64,000 nt of DNA from Ecdyonurus torrentis (GCA_949318235.1 OX439133.1:30784129-30848128), one strand, 5' to 3'; shown: positions 10,782 through 26,760, counted from the stretch's first letter. Translations and numbers: made by a program. The notes: generated by a model from the letters alone, not told the origin.

Positions 10782-12199
10782 ATAATTCAATTGATCAACA
10801 TTGTATCAAAAAAGCTACGTAGGAAGCAACTTCTACAAACCTGATTTTGACTCCCCGGAAATGTCCACACGCATTACTTATTATTAATGAAAATAATAAT
10901 AATGTAACCCAGATTCATCAAACCAGACAACAACTATCCCGGCAAAATAACTACCCGGCTATGACAAGAATACTACATGGAAGAGAAAAGCAGACTCGCT
11001 AAAACCCTCTTTCCCTCCTATTCCTTAAAAAAATGATGATCAAATCATTTTCTCATTCGGCTATCATATGAAAATCGTAATAAGCATTCTAACTATGCGG
11101 TAAAAATAATTAATGAGACTAATATTATTTTTTTTCCGTACGTTGCGCAGTTTTCAATTTAACATCCGAGGCCGAATAAAAAAAAATATACTATAACAAA
11201 ATATATTTTATTTTGGGATAGTATATATAATTATAAATTTTCATCTCATCTTAAAAAAAAAAAAACACACAAACCATATATGTTATCACATTTTTTTAAA
11301 AAAACGTAAAACTGTTGTACTTTCTTGTTTGTCACTTAATAACAAAGAAAAATAATTTTCATTCTGTTGTTTCATGTTTATTTTTTGTTGCAATATAAGT
11401 GCCAATTTTAAAGGGGGGCATTTGCAACCCTCTGTGAAGCATTTAAATTATGTTAATGTTTGCTGCTCACAAATGTCACTAGCATAGCAGCTTAACTGCG
11501 TATCTCATTTTGCGTCGCTCGAGACTCGGCCTCGGCGACCGGTAGGGGTAAGACGTAAAGTAAATTTCGTCGCACATAATATATCATTTTTTGAGGTTTA
11601 TCCTCAAATAATTATATGTTATAGTGTTACTCGTTAATTGATCTTATATATAGAGTAGTATAGTAGTGTGATATGTAATGGACGCCGTCCATTTGGTCAT
11701 GTTAATATATTATTCGCCATGCTGTTTCGTAAACGCTTATATACAAATCTTCGTAACGTACGCCGTGCGTTTGTAGGTTTGTGTTGAGCGTATGGACAGT
11801 AAAAAGGTTAACTAACGACGGTGTGTGAAAGTATTTAATTTGTCATAAATTAAGTAAACTTATCGGGTTTAAAAACCGCAGATTGGGTTAACCGGCACTC
11901 CTTTAAAGTTAATTAGCAGAATTCTCATACTTTTGGTTTAATCAATATTACTACTTTATTTTGTATATTTTTTGTTATCCATTTCAAATTATTATAATTC
12001 AATAAATCATCTAAATTCTCCGTATATAATGTGTTATGCATTTTATTTCACCAAAACTAAGGTAAACCTACTTCTGCAGCGTATGTAGCAGCCAAGAACT
12101 CGTTTTCCCTAGACAACTAAATACCAGGCATTTTTATATACTAAGCTAAGCTATATCATATAATTTATATTATGAATTATGAAAGTAAATAAGCCTGCT
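10782..12199. other. Low-copy intergenic sequence with two CpG-containing stretches
   Basis: GC-richer patches lie at about 11500-11570 (GTCGCTCGAGACTCGG) and 11680-11900 (GACGCCGTCC, ACGTACGCCGTGCG). A possible polyadenylation signal (AATTCAATAAATC) lies near 11998. A solo LTR or the remains of a retroelement is possible, but I found no paired LTR. I did not find this segment repeated elsewhere in the window. Confidence 0.35.
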
Positions 12200-13637
12200 A
12201 CAATTTGGTAGATGAATAAGTTTCAGTACAGTTTTTATTCGAGCCCGATTATTGCTAGGAAGGACGGCTAGGACGTGGAAATTAGCAAGAAACTTGGGTC
12301 GTAGCTACCCAAGGGTCTTCATCAGGGTATTAATCGTGCCATCTGTCAGCACTACGATCTCTTTTGCGTTTTGAGAAGAAGTTTTAACATTTTTTAAAAA
12401 TTGAATATTGTAAATTTTCTATTTTTGAATATTATAAATCCCAAAGTTTGCAACTTTTAATCCCAGTTACTCCTGCTTTTATACAATTTAGAGACAGATA
12501 AAGCTACAAGGGTTGTATATAGATGGATAGCATCTAAAAATTTGAAAAGAAAACTTGCAAACGTTATGATTTCAAAGTTAATATAGTAAGAGATCATTGT
12601 TTTATCAATGATAAAATTTCCAGAACCCGTGACCATCAGATAAGAGAGAAAATAATTATTGAAATTAACATGGGCTCTTATGGGACTAAAAACTTCAAAA
12701 AAATTATGTTTTAAAATCTAGCATAGTGACCCCCCAATTTGTTTAAAATTTTAAAAATATCATACACAATGTATCGCACTGTGCAAAATTTCAGGTTTTT
12801 CTTTCTTTTCGATTTCTTAGTCAAATCCCGCAGCACCTGATTTCCTGTCTTATAATGACACAAAATATGCTATTTGAGGTCTTCTTCTGCATTGCAAGCT
12901 ATTTTGGTGGTGCTGACTCAATATAATTTTGCCCCTAAATAATTATAGCATTAGTAACCTAAAGGACCTTTCTTCTTAGCCTGGATGGCTTCACAGGTCC
13001 TCTGCCCTTTTTCTTACATGTTCTTTGTTTTCAATTTAGGTATTTATTCTTTTCTATGAATTTTTTGCCTTCAGAAAATTACAGTAAAATTTTGTGCATG
13101 CAAAATCTGTTGTAACTATAAAGATTTCTAAAGCATCAGTTAGCGGTTTTCCGGCGCGATCAGAGGTATTCCTTATCGAAACTTCATCTACCAACTTTAA
13201 TCACTTAAAAATTTCGGTGTTTTATGGCCAGAGGTCTCATTTCTACATATTATTAACTTATATTTATGAAAAAAAAAATAAATAAAGTACAAACGAATCA
13301 GCGGAAAATAAACACTGAAATGTCTCAGGATTTGTCGGCTCAACCCTAATAAAAGAATAAAACATAGATATTTATTTATAATTAGTAATGCAAAATCACG
13401 TTATTTTACATAAAAAATCACGATTGTTATAAATTGTTATCTCTTCCATACTTGACATACAATTTTAACATATTTACAACATCAATGGTCTCTAAAATAT
13501 TGCATATTGTTTTTAAACTGGCAAAATGTTATTTCCTTATAGCTGTCATGTTGTGTATAGGTGATTTAACACGCCGTCGACTTTATTAGAATGAGTACAT
13601 AGGCCCTATACTTTATTATGCTTTATTTCTTTATAAT
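12200..13637. repeat. Internal part of a hAT-like repeat, copy A, with R3 half element
   Basis: The segment starting CAATTTGGTAGATGAATAAG, with TCGTAGCTACCCAAGGGTC, recurs at 28280-28394 joined to 35889-37235, and at 46060-47290 within a complete element. Around 13420 a different unit begins (GTTATAAATTGTTATCTC) that is half of the R3 repeat family and is also seen at 22620 and 37025. No coding capacity. Confidence 0.8.
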
Positions 13638-13645
13638 ATAATAAT

Positions 13646-14547
<902 letters not shown>

Positions 14548-14590
14548 ATAATAATTTAACTAAATGTAAATAATAAAAATATACTCCCTG

Positions 14591-14955
14591 GTGCAAGCTT
14601 AACTTAGCGGTGAGGACAGGTCGTCTATCAATCGTGTAGTCAACAGTCGACGGTTCAAGACCCTTACGAAGTCGAGAAACCGTCTCCGTCCCCCGTAGGT
14701 AAACTGTAACTCTAATAAGCTTATTTGAAACTTATTTGTCTTTCAACTTTTTTTTGAACAGCTGCAAATTCGTAAGTGAAGCTGTCGTGATCTACACCCA
14801 TAGAGCACATCGGTATGTCCCATCAACCGCACGCCGAAGCGGCGAGGTATATCAATAACACGTATACCATGACTTGACACTAAAGCCCCGTTTAGAGTTT
14901 GCCCTACAGCTAAAGGTCATTGACCCAAGTACGTTATTTAAGACATTGCTAAAAT
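14591..14955 (+). mobile_element. SINE-like repeat (SINE-1), copy in block A
   Basis: A conserved unit begins GGTGCAAGCTTAACTTAGCG. It includes a good RNA polymerase III B-box match, GGTTCAAGACC (14652-14662), and an A-box-like TAACTTAGCGG (14600-14610). It continues through ACAGCTGCAAA, GTAAGTGAAGCTG, CGCACGCCGAAGCGGCGAGG and CAGCTAAAGGTCATTGACCC. Other copies are at 22877, 38648, 44733, 53841 and 56649 (plus) and at 43938, 52159 and 63745 (minus). Calling it a tRNA-derived SINE is inference from the two boxes and the length of about 365 bp. Confidence 0.65.
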
Positions 14956-14997
14956 TATTTCATAATTTTTACATTTTTTTTAGTGAATATAATACTA

Positions 14998-16060
14998 TAT
15001 GATATCGCACGCATAGAATGAAAAGCTCGTATTTGAAATTCCCGTGTTTTCGAAGTTTGAATCGTTATAATACAAAAATAAAAAGTCACAAAAATTGAAA
15101 TTACCTTTGTCGTGCGGCTTATAAATCTGACAATATATTTTATAAATTTCATATTTTTATCGCAAACAGTTCGTCCACAATTCATCAATTAGTAAACTAA
15201 AACACCCTGTTTTCGAACGTTGTCCGAAAATGTGTTATTAAAATTATTTTTCCCATGCAACAACAAGCAATAAAAATTTCAAAATAATATTATAGAGTTA
15301 AGAAATGTTGCTTATTCATAATGTACAGTTAAATTTTTTTGCAAGCAGCCCCTTTGCCAAACATTGCAAAAACGGATCTCGCGTTCTATTATTGCTTTAA
15401 AGCTAAAGTTATTTTAGGGGTGCAGTTTTGAATCCCTTAAATGTTCTTTTGCTAATAATGTAAATATCTTATTTCTATAATATTAAATGAATTTTTAAAA
15501 ATTGATGTACTGCTGGTTGCGGTAGTCAGGCATTTTATGTACTGCTTTTTGCATAAGTACAAGGGTTAAAAATTAATTAATTCATAAGTTTAGTAATTTT
15601 AAAATAATTTTGTATATTACAAAGAAATCTTTTAAGAATATGAAATTGCACCCCTAAAATAATTTTCAGCTTCAAAGCATTAATACAATGCGAGATCGTT
15701 TTTTTGCAAATTTTGACAAATAAGGGGTTGCTTGTAAAAAAATGCCAACTGTACATTAGGAATAAGTAACATTTCTTGAATCTATATGGTATCCATTTGA
15801 AATTTTAATTGCTTGTTGTTGCATAGGAAAAATAATATTTATTTCACTTTTTTGAACAAAGTTCAAAACAGAGTTTTTTAGTTTACTTATCACTAATCTG
15901 TGAGCAAACTGTTTGCAATAAAAATTTGAAATTTATCAAATGTATTGTCAGATATATAAGTCACAGGAAAAAAATAATTTCACTTTTTTCTGACTTTTAA
16001 TTTTTTAGTTCTAGTGATTCAACTTCGAATACACGGGTATTTTTAATATTTCTAGTATTT
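14998..16060. mobile_element. Palindromic element of 1.06 kb (family E)
   Basis: The left arm (TGAAAAGCTCGTATTTGAAA, GTAAACTAAAACACCCTG, CATGCAACAACAAGCAAT, TCATAATGTACAGTT) is mirrored on the right. Arms are about 480 bp and the centre is near 15530, with TGTACTGCTGGTTGCGG. A nearly identical copy lies at 39058-40146 and a degraded relative at 42260-43250. Confidence 0.85.
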
Positions 16061-16069
16061 CATCCATTA

Positions 16070-16985
<916 letters not shown>

Positions 16986-17145
16986 ATATTTTTTAAAAGT
17001 AATCAGCATTCGATTTTTTTTTTTTTTTTTTTTTTTTTTGCATCCAAAAACACGAATTTGGGAGAAATGACCCCTATGTGTCGTACTTTTAAAGTTGAAA
17101 AAAAATTAATAATTTTTCAGACTTTTTCTGTGTTAACAGGATGCA

Positions 17146-17962
17146 TATGAGCAGTTATTCGCCATTTTTACAACGACGGCACCCGTGAAATTTTTTCTTC
17201 CGAATTTTCTGAAACTTATTTTGTAAGTACACCTATATGAGGTACAAATTGTGTCAAAATATTTTTCAAATATTTTTATTCTTACGTGAGCTGGAGCGCT
17301 TCAAAGTGGAAATTCATGCATTTTTTGTTGAAAAATACACCAATTTCAAACCACTGTCACATAAAAGCTATTTAAAATAAATTTAATTTTTTTTTTGTAT
17401 TAAAGCTCAGTTAATGGCCTTTCTAAAAATATAGACATTTTTAACAAATTGTAATTTCTTAAGTGCTTAATTAATTTTTCAAAAATGTACTTTTTTGATA
17501 AAATTTTGCCTATTTCAAAGCAATTTTTCTGCACCCTAAAATTTTTTGAATTTTTTTCTAACACGTTGGTTAGTTGCCCTGTATTGTATTCTACAATAAA
17601 TATCTTGAAACATGTCAATTTTTTAATTTTTTAATTTACAGCATCAGTTTTTGTACGACCTTTTTCGAAAAAACACCACTTTTCTCACGTAAAAAAGTCT
17701 GTGTTAGAAATTGATATCAAGATAAATAAATATATGGCTGGAAAGCTCATTTCCTATATATTAAGAATCAAAAATAAAAAAACTGTGTATAGAACGTTTT
17801 GTTACGGAGAACGAGCATCTCCGTAAGTACTAAATTCGCTGCGCGCTATGCTTGGCTGCTGCATTCTATTCTCCCTGTAACATCAAAAACGCATACTAGT
17901 CAAGTATAATTATATATTTATATCCTTTTTGATTTCTATTTTCTATTATAATTTTATTATAT

Positions 17963-17999
<37 letters not shown>

Positions 18000-18775
18000 G
18001 ATTCAACTTTTTGATTCAAAAATTTATAACCATTGCGCAACTTCAATCTTCATTTATAATATACGCACATATATGTATGTTTCAATATTTACTTTTATGA
18101 TTATAAAATTTGAGTAACAATGTATATTTTATATGCTTTAGTCATTTTGCTATAGCCACATGGTGAAAATATTGTAAACAAAACTTCGTTGAATAAGATG
18201 TTCACGTGATTGCTATCGCACCGCTCCGTAACAGCACATCACTGCGTAATATAATCATCAGTTTTTTTTTTATAAGATTTGAAGTACTCTTTAACCATAT
18301 TGGTAAGTTAAAATATTATTCCCCCCCCCCCCCCCCCATTTCAATTATTTTTAAATTATCTACAAATAGATTTTACTTGTTATCTCATTTCACAGATTCA
18401 ATTTAATCGATTTAATTCAGCCAAAATTTGGTAGAAATAAAAGTAATAAAATAAATACACATATTTATACAAATAATTTTATTTAATGATGAATCCCGAA
18501 AAAAAAAAAAAAAAAAAGAGCTGATGATTATATTACGCCGTGATGTGCTGCTACGTGTGCTGCAATCACGTGAACATCTTATTCAACGAAGTTTTGTTTA
18601 CAATATTTTCACCATGTGGCTATAGCAAAATAACTAAAGCATATAAAATATACATTATTACTCAAATTTTATAATCATAAAAGTAAATAATGAAACATAT
18701 ATATATGTGCGTATATTATAAATGAAGATTGAAGTTGCGCAATGGTTATAAATTTTTGAATCAAAAAGTTGAATC

Positions 18776-18814
<39 letters not shown>

Positions 18815-19634
18815 ATATAATAAAATTATAATAGAAAATAGAAATCAAAAAGGATATAAATATATAATTATACTTGACTAGTATGCGTTTTTGATGTTAC
18901 AGGGAGAATAGAATGCAGCAGCCAAGCATAGCGCGCAGCGAATTTAGTACTTACGGAGATGCTCGTTCTCCGTAACAAAACGTTCTATACACAGTTTTTT
19001 TATTTTTGATTCTTAATATATAGGAAATGAGCTTTCCAGCCATATATTTATTTATCTTGATATCAATTTCTAACACAGACTTTTTTACGTGAGAAAAGTG
19101 GTGTTTTTTCGAAAAAGGTCGTACAAAAACTGATGCTGTAAATTAAAAAATTAAAAAATTGACATGTTTCAAGATATTTATTGTAGAATACAATACAGGG
19201 CAACTAACCAACGTGTTAGAAAAAAATTCAAAAAATTTTAGGGTGCAGAAAAATTGCTTTGAAATAGGCAAAATTTTATCAAAAAAGTACATTTTTGAAA
19301 AATTAATTAAGCACTTAAGAAATTACAATTTGTTAAAAATGTCTATATTTTTAGAAAGGCCATTAACTGAGCTTTAATACAAAAAAAGAAAATTAAATTT
19401 ATTTTTAACAGTTTTTATGTGACAGTGGTTTGAAATTGGTGTATTTTTCAACAAAAAATGCATGAATTTCCACTTTGAAGCGCTCCAGCTCACGTAAGAA
19501 TAAAAATATTTGAAAAATATTTTGACACAATTTGTACCTCATATAGGTGTACTTACAAAATAAGTTTCAGCAAAATCGGAAGAAAAAATTTCACGGGTGC
19601 CGTCGTTGTAAAAATGGCGAATAACTGCTCATAT
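17146..19634. mobile_element. Giant inverted repeat, arms about 1.1 kb, spacer about 260 bp
   Basis: The left arm is 17146-18261 and the right arm 18521-19634. Landmarks are mirrored exactly: GCCATTTTTACAACGACGGC, GAGCTGGAGCGCTTC, TTACGGAGAACGAGCATCTC and GTTCACGTGATTGC. Each arm has a homopolymer of about 32 bases (T at 17966-17998, A at 18779-18811). The identical hypothetical 72-residue peptide on 17400-17618 minus and 19159-19377 plus reflects the symmetry. The spacer has a poly-C run (18321-18337) and an A run. The high arm identity suggests a recent origin or ongoing gene conversion. No transposase seen. Confidence 0.9.
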
Positions 19635-19896
19635 AAACTCTGAATAGTCCAAAAATAATTTTTACTTGTTTGTAGCATATCTTTGACTTACATCCAAAAT
19701 CGGATTTTTTCGATATTGGGCAATTTTTTAATAAAAAAATAATTGTTGCCACGGCCAAATAACTTTACAGTTAGTTACAATAACATTTTGCTGTTTTTTC
19801 AGATAAAAAAATATTCAGATTTCTATTACATTTAGTTTTTGAGATATGAGTCCTCAAAACTAGCTTGAAGCGCTCGGCCGTCGAAATGGTCACAAT

Positions 19897-20442
19897 GCGA
19901 CAAGTTGCATGCTGTTTTTTTATGTTCTTTAAAAATTCTTTAGAAAAAATAAATAATATTGGTGCATTTAAAACCTCTTAAAAAGTGCTCCTTCATGTTT
20001 AAAATAATTTTTCAAATTCAAATTTTATTTGAAGTAAAGACGGTGGCCATTACGCCGAAAGACGGTTCGTGTTTCTTTTGATTTTTTAATTGTTGAAATC
20101 GTTCAAACGAGTTCGCAGCACCTGAAGAATTTCGTTCAACAGCTGAATTTTTTAAACAGCTCTGATGGAGAAAATACAGATTTTTTAAAAATTCGGCCGT
20201 TGAAAAAAATTCTTCAGTTGCTGCGAACTTGTTTGAACGATTTCAACAATTAAAAAGCAAAAGAAACTCGAACCGTCTTTCGGCGTAATGGCCACCGTCT
20301 TTACTTCAAATAAAATTTAAATTTCAAAAAATATTTTAAATATGAAGGAGCAATTTTTAAGAAATTTTTTATATGCACCAATATTATTTATTTTTCCTAA
20401 AGAATTTTTTTAAACTATAAAAAAACGGCATGCAAGTTGTCT
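19897..20442. mobile_element. Palindromic element with a visible empty site
   Basis: Ends are GCGACAAGTTGCATGC and GGCATGCAAGTTGTCT. Arms of about 260 bp are mirrored: AGTAAAGACGGTGGCCATTA, CGCCGAAAGACGGTTCG, CGTTCAAACGAGTTCGC. The paralogous copy at 26340-26350 reads CACAATTACCC without it, implying insertion at or duplication of AT. No coding frame. Confidence 0.88.
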
Positions 20443-20640
20443 ATTACCCATTTTGGTTTTAACGCTACCAAAATTAGAGTTTTTATTCCAGGATGTTCAA
20501 AATCGGTCACGATGCATAAAGCTCCATACTAATTGCATACAATTTTTTTCAGAGAGATCAAGCGAGGGGGTCTGGTGCCAACATTTTGAACTATAAAAAT
20601 ATGGCCTTAGAGCCATAAAAAAAATCTTTAATAAGTTATA

Positions 20641-21671
20641 GTTTTCAGCAGTTCAGGGATTCTGCTTATGTTTTAATTTAATGAGATGCAAGCGGCTAGC
20701 TAATTTGCATATGAGACTCTTAATAAATAAAATAATTAATAAATAAATAGATTACCTATATTGCTAGGTATATTAAAATTACTATTGAATATGTAAATAA
20801 AATAGATACTTAATATTATTACTTAATGATTATTGGTTTTAAGGGAGTTGGTTTTTGCATAAATAAAAACATACACATATTTACGGATCCATACCTTTGT
20901 TATTATTATACCACATTATATTATATTAAACCTTTTAATACAGGTAAAATTATACATATGATTACCAATCATAATACCACAATATCACTTTACGCGCATG
21001 GTAAATAGTGCTCATGCGGTCACTTTATCACCTTATTATGTGATTAAAATATGCACTCATTAAATATATAATATGCATATATTTGCATATTATTATGCAC
21101 TTTCACTGATTTTATGTATATGCATTTATGCATATATTATTGTGAATATATCACATATATCACTATATAAATAACGCATAATACAGACTATTATGCCAAA
21201 AACACACGAACTTAAACCGCGATACGAGAGATGCGTACTCTCAAACTATGAAGCAATTACTGAGTAAGGAGGGAAGGAACCCTGGGCTTTTATACCAGGT
21301 CGTGGCGTGGGGACGCTAACAGGTCATTGAACCACCCTTTGTTGCAAGGGAAGATGCTTTTGCAGCCACCCAGGTCCAAGCTAGGCGTTTGCGGCGCCTT
21401 TGACTTATTGGCGACAGCCACCGACAAAGCAGGCGTCGCGCACATTTTATATGACGGACCAAAGGGTTGGGGGAGGCAAAAGCATCTTATCAAATGCACG
21501 TGTGCGAAATTGCACCGTGGCGGTAAGAGAAACAAAGAATTAACAATAAAAAAGCTTTTAAGAAACTACAATTGACATCAATATAAAATCTGTAGATTTT
21601 ATATTGATGGTGGAAAATGATAATAAAAAGATAGAAATATACTAATATTCGCGACATAACGGTACTGCTCC
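20641..21671. mobile_element. Unclassified 1.03-kb insertion with 8-bp direct repeats
   Basis: AAGTTATA flanks both ends (20633-20640, 21672-21679), and the paralogous site near 26537-26545 has only one version. Clear terminal inverted repeats are not visible. The left 550 bp is A+T-rich. The right part (about 21210-21535) is unusually GC-rich, has a possible TATA box (CTTTTATACC, about 21288) and shows overlapping open frames on both strands (21327-21575 plus, 21290-21535 minus) without a recognisable domain. It could be a retroelement fragment or a DNA transposon that captured unique sequence. Confidence 0.6.
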
Positions 21672-21960
21672 AAGTTATAAACATTTATTAATTTTTGGCT
21701 CCATTTATTTGATTTTATTCTCTGTGATATGATGGTATCTTTGAGTGTTTTTGTGTCAATACTTCTATTTGTTTTGCAATATAAACTACATTCATGATTA
21801 ATTTAATTAGTAGTAATTTATTATTAGTTGTGTAAAAACATAATGAACCAACAGATAAAAAAGGCTATGCCTGCTTGCTTGGATTTTGTATAAATTGTGT
21901 GTTTATATATATATATATAGTTGTCCTGCCTATTGTTTCTGTCCACACATCCTATACTAA

Positions 21961-22539
21961 CCTTTAATTGAATATGAATTTCACGTTTTAAATTGAAAAA
22001 CTGACTTTATAATGGAAAAGCCAATTTCCGGATAATTAAATTGGTGCACAAACTTGTTGACTGGCATTTGTTCTCGTTCTAGCTTTTTTTTTTTTTTTTT
22101 GTTTTTAAGTTAAATTTTTGTGGTGGAGATTATGTGCGAGGATCAAAGCGATAGTTAAAGGATTTTTTGTATGTGCTTAGCCAGACTGAGAAAAATGCAG
22201 AAATTTTTTAAGATTAATGGAATGTATAATCTGATTTAAAAAGTATACAAAAAAAACACTGCTAAAATATTTTCCTCTTTTTAAAATTTGATTATAACAA
22301 TTTCATGAATTTGTCTATCAGTAATAATGTACAGAATATATTGAATCAAATTTTTCTCACGCTTTTTGCTTCGGAAGTGCAAAGATTCCAACTCCCTAAT
22401 ATATTATTTTATATATTGAAAAAAAATCTGTTTTTTTAAATTTAATTCTATATATCAAAATATGTCTCAAATTGGTGTAAAAAAAATTAGCTATATTTAT
22501 TAAAAGATATTTTTTATGGCATTATTTTGACAATAAAAA
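21961..22539. other. A+T-rich sequence, no gene seen
   Basis: Follows the AT tract and GTTGTCCTGCC junction that also precedes 27774. Contains a T run and no notable frame. Confidence 0.5.
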
Positions 22540-22850
22540 AATAGCTGTAAATAACATTGCTGAGCATAGCATGCACAAACATGGATTTAGGCAATTTTTT
22601 TGGAAAATCGATTAATCGTTTGTTATAAATTGTTATCTCTTCCATATATACTTGACACACAATTTTAACATATTTACAACATCAATGGCCTCTAAAATAT
22701 TGCATATTGTTTTTAAACTGGCAAAATGTTATTTCCTTATAGCTGTCATGTTGTGTATAGGTGATTTAACACGTCGTCGACTTTATTAGAATGAGTACAT
22801 AGGCCTTATACTTTATTATGCTTTTCTTTATAATATAATAATTTAATTAA
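22540..22850. repeat. R3 repeat copy and empty hAT site
   Basis: AACATTGCTGAGCATAG, TTACAACATCAATGGCC, GGCAAAATGTTATTTCC and GATTTAACACGTCGTCGAC match R3 copies at 13430, 37025, 49380 and 50956. The end (TTATAATATAATAATTTAATT) is the unoccupied counterpart of the hAT insertions at 13646 and 37244. Confidence 0.75.
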
Positions 22851-22876
22851 ATGTAAATAATAAAAATATACTCCCT

Positions 22877-23240
22877 GGTGCAAGCTTAACTTAGCGGTGA
22901 GGACAGGTCGTCTATCAATCGTGTAGTCAACAGTCGACGGTTCAAGACCCTTACGAAGTCGAGAAACCGTCTCCGTCCCCCGTAGGTAAACTGTAACTCT
23001 AATAAGCTTATTTGAAACTTATTTGTCTTTCAACTTTTTTTTGAACAGCTGCAAATTCGTAAGTGAAGCTGTCGTGATCTACACCCATAGAGCACATCGG
23101 TATGTCCCATCAACCGCACGCCGGAGCGGCGAGGTATATCAATAACACGTATACCATGACTTGACACTAAAGCCCCGTTTAGAGTTTGCCCTACAGCTAA
23201 AGGTCATTGACCCAAGTACGTTATTTAAGACATTGCTAAA
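22877..23240 (+). mobile_element. SINE-1 copy
   Basis: Nearly identical to 14591-14955, including the GGTTCAAGACC B-box and CGCACGCCGGAGCGGCGAGG. Confidence 0.65.
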
Positions 23241-23293
23241 ATTATTTCATAATTTTTACATTTTTTTAGCGAATATAATACTATATGATAATA

Positions 23294-24812
<1,519 letters not shown>

Positions 24813-24837
24813 ATATATATATATATATATATATATA

Positions 24838-25290
24838 ATTCACAGATTTGAACATATTCTTTTGAAAGTATTGCATTATTAAATGCCTTAAAATGCAATA
24901 TTTATTCATAAAAACCATTTGGCCTTTTTTTTCTCAACTCTCAAATCGATTAACCATCACGTCCTCGTTTTTGCTTAAAATTGGTGATAATGTGTCTCTT
25001 AGTGTCCGAAGAAAGTGTCTCAGAGGAATTTTGAATCCCGCAAAAATTTGAATTTTTATGGGAAAAATTCAAAAAATGACCCTTGTGACCAAAGATAAAC
25101 TCTATCGCCCCCTACTAACAAGTTGAACATCTGAAAATGTCAAAATCTATGTTGATTCAATATTTCGATCATTTAGAACAGATTTGGTGTGATTAAAATG
25201 CAACTGAACCCCTAGAAGCAATTTTTGTGACGTCATAAAACTTTCATAAATACCATAAGAAAATGGACCAATTAGTAGTTACTTTGCGAC
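24838..25290. other. Partial repeat tail and low-copy sequence
   Basis: The first 100 bases match the repeat tail seen at 16504 and 41757. The remainder (24930-25290) has no recognised gene. A TGACGTCA octamer lies at 25228-25235. Confidence 0.5.
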
Positions 25291-25292
25291 TT

Positions 25293-26245
25293 CTGATTTC
25301 TTGTCTTAAAATTAAAATTAAATATTTGCAATCATTGTATTCACAGATACTAAATATGTCTTTTAGAAGCTAAAGAAGTGCTCAAATAAATTCCCCGAAA
25401 CACACTCAAATTTTGGCCCTAATGGCTATGGGCAAAATATCAAAGGCAAATAGCGAAATACTCTATGGGTAAATTTTAATGCATAAGACATCAAAATGAA
25501 GGCAATTTAATATTGTTTTATTATATGTAAAAAAAATATGTACGCTTTTAAAAAGAATTTCAGTTTATTTAATTATTTTTGTACAAAATTCCATAGATTT
25601 AGTACATTATATTTTACTTTCAACGTTAAATAAACTAGAAAACGTGCCATAAGCAAACAAATTTCTACATATTATAAAAGAACATGGTTGCCATAAGCGT
25701 CATTTTTTTACATTATACAAAAAGATTGGACCATAGAGTTTTATGGTATTTGAGTTGGAAAATTAGAAAAAAGTCCATGGCGATTATTTTCAGATGACGT
25801 CATAAAGCTCTATGATCTAGTCTTTTTGTATAAAGCATCAAAATGACGCTTATAACATGTTCTTTTATAATATGTAGAAATTTGTTTGCTTATGGCACGT
25901 TTTCTTATTTATTTAACGTTGAAAGTAAAATATAATGTACTAAATCTATGGATTTTTGTACAAAAATTATTAAATAAACTGAAATTCTTTTTAAAAGCGT
26001 ACATATTTTTACATATAATAAAAGAATATAAAATTGCCTTCATTTTGATGTTTTATGCATTAAAATTTACCCATAGAGTATTTTGCTATTCGCATTTGAA
26101 ATTTTGCCCATAACCATTGGCGCCAAAATTTGATTGTGTTTCGTGGAATTTTTTTGAGCAACTTTTTAGCTTCTGAATGATACATTTAGTATCACTGAAT
26201 ACAATGTTTGCAAATATTTAATTTAAGGACAAGAAATCTGAGGTC
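25293..26245. mobile_element. Palindromic element, arms about 440 bp
   Basis: TGATTTCTTGTCTTAAA ... CAAACAAATTTCTACATATT is mirrored on the right side down to TTAAGGACAAGAAATCTGA. A TGACGTCA octamer (25795-25802) sits close to the centre. The frame at 25886-26113 arises from arm sequence and is not supported as a gene. Confidence 0.85.
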
Positions 26246-26760
26246 GAAACTTCAGATAAAAAAATATTCAGATTTCTATTACATTTAGTTTTTGAGATAT
26301 GAGTCCTCAAAACTAGCTTGAAGCGCTCGGCCGTCGAAATGGTCACAATTACCCAATTTGGTTTAACGTTACCAAAATTATAGTTTTTATTCGAGGACGT
26401 TCAAAATCGGTTACGATGCTTAAAGTTCCATACCAATTGCATACAATTTTTTAAAGAGAGATCAAGCGAGGGGGTCTGGTGCCAACATTTTGAATTTTAA
26501 AAATATGGCTCTAGAGCCATAAAAAAATCTTTAATAAGTTAAAAAACATTTATTAACTTTTGCCTCCATTTATATGATTATTTCTCTTTGATTTGATAGT
26601 AACTTTGTGTGTTTTTGTGTCAATACTTTTATTTGTTTTGCAATATAAACTATAATAATGTATAATTTAATTAGCAGTAATTTAATTATTATTTGTGTAA
26701 AAACATAATGAACCAACCGCGCGATAAAAAAGGCTATGCCTTGGTTGGATTTGTATAAAT

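Larger units (their letters stand above)
19640..21960. repeat. Repeat R2, copy 1 (carries two insertions)
   Basis: Sequence around 19796-19896, 20445-20640 and 21680-21925 matches 26250-26767 in order (GAGTCCTCAAAACTAGCTTG, GAAGCGCTCGGCCGTCG, ATCAAGCGAGGGGGTCTGG, AATGAACCAAC, AAGGCTATGCC), and both end in an AT tract. The other copy lacks the insertions described separately. Confidence 0.85.

Noticed and set aside
11400..12060. Solo LTR
   Set aside because: A possible polyadenylation signal and CpG patches exist, but no TG...CA ends with a matching target duplication could be fixed.
17400..19377. Identical 72-residue frames at 17400-17618 and 19159-19377
   Set aside because: Again a consequence of the inverted repeat; composition is A+T-driven.
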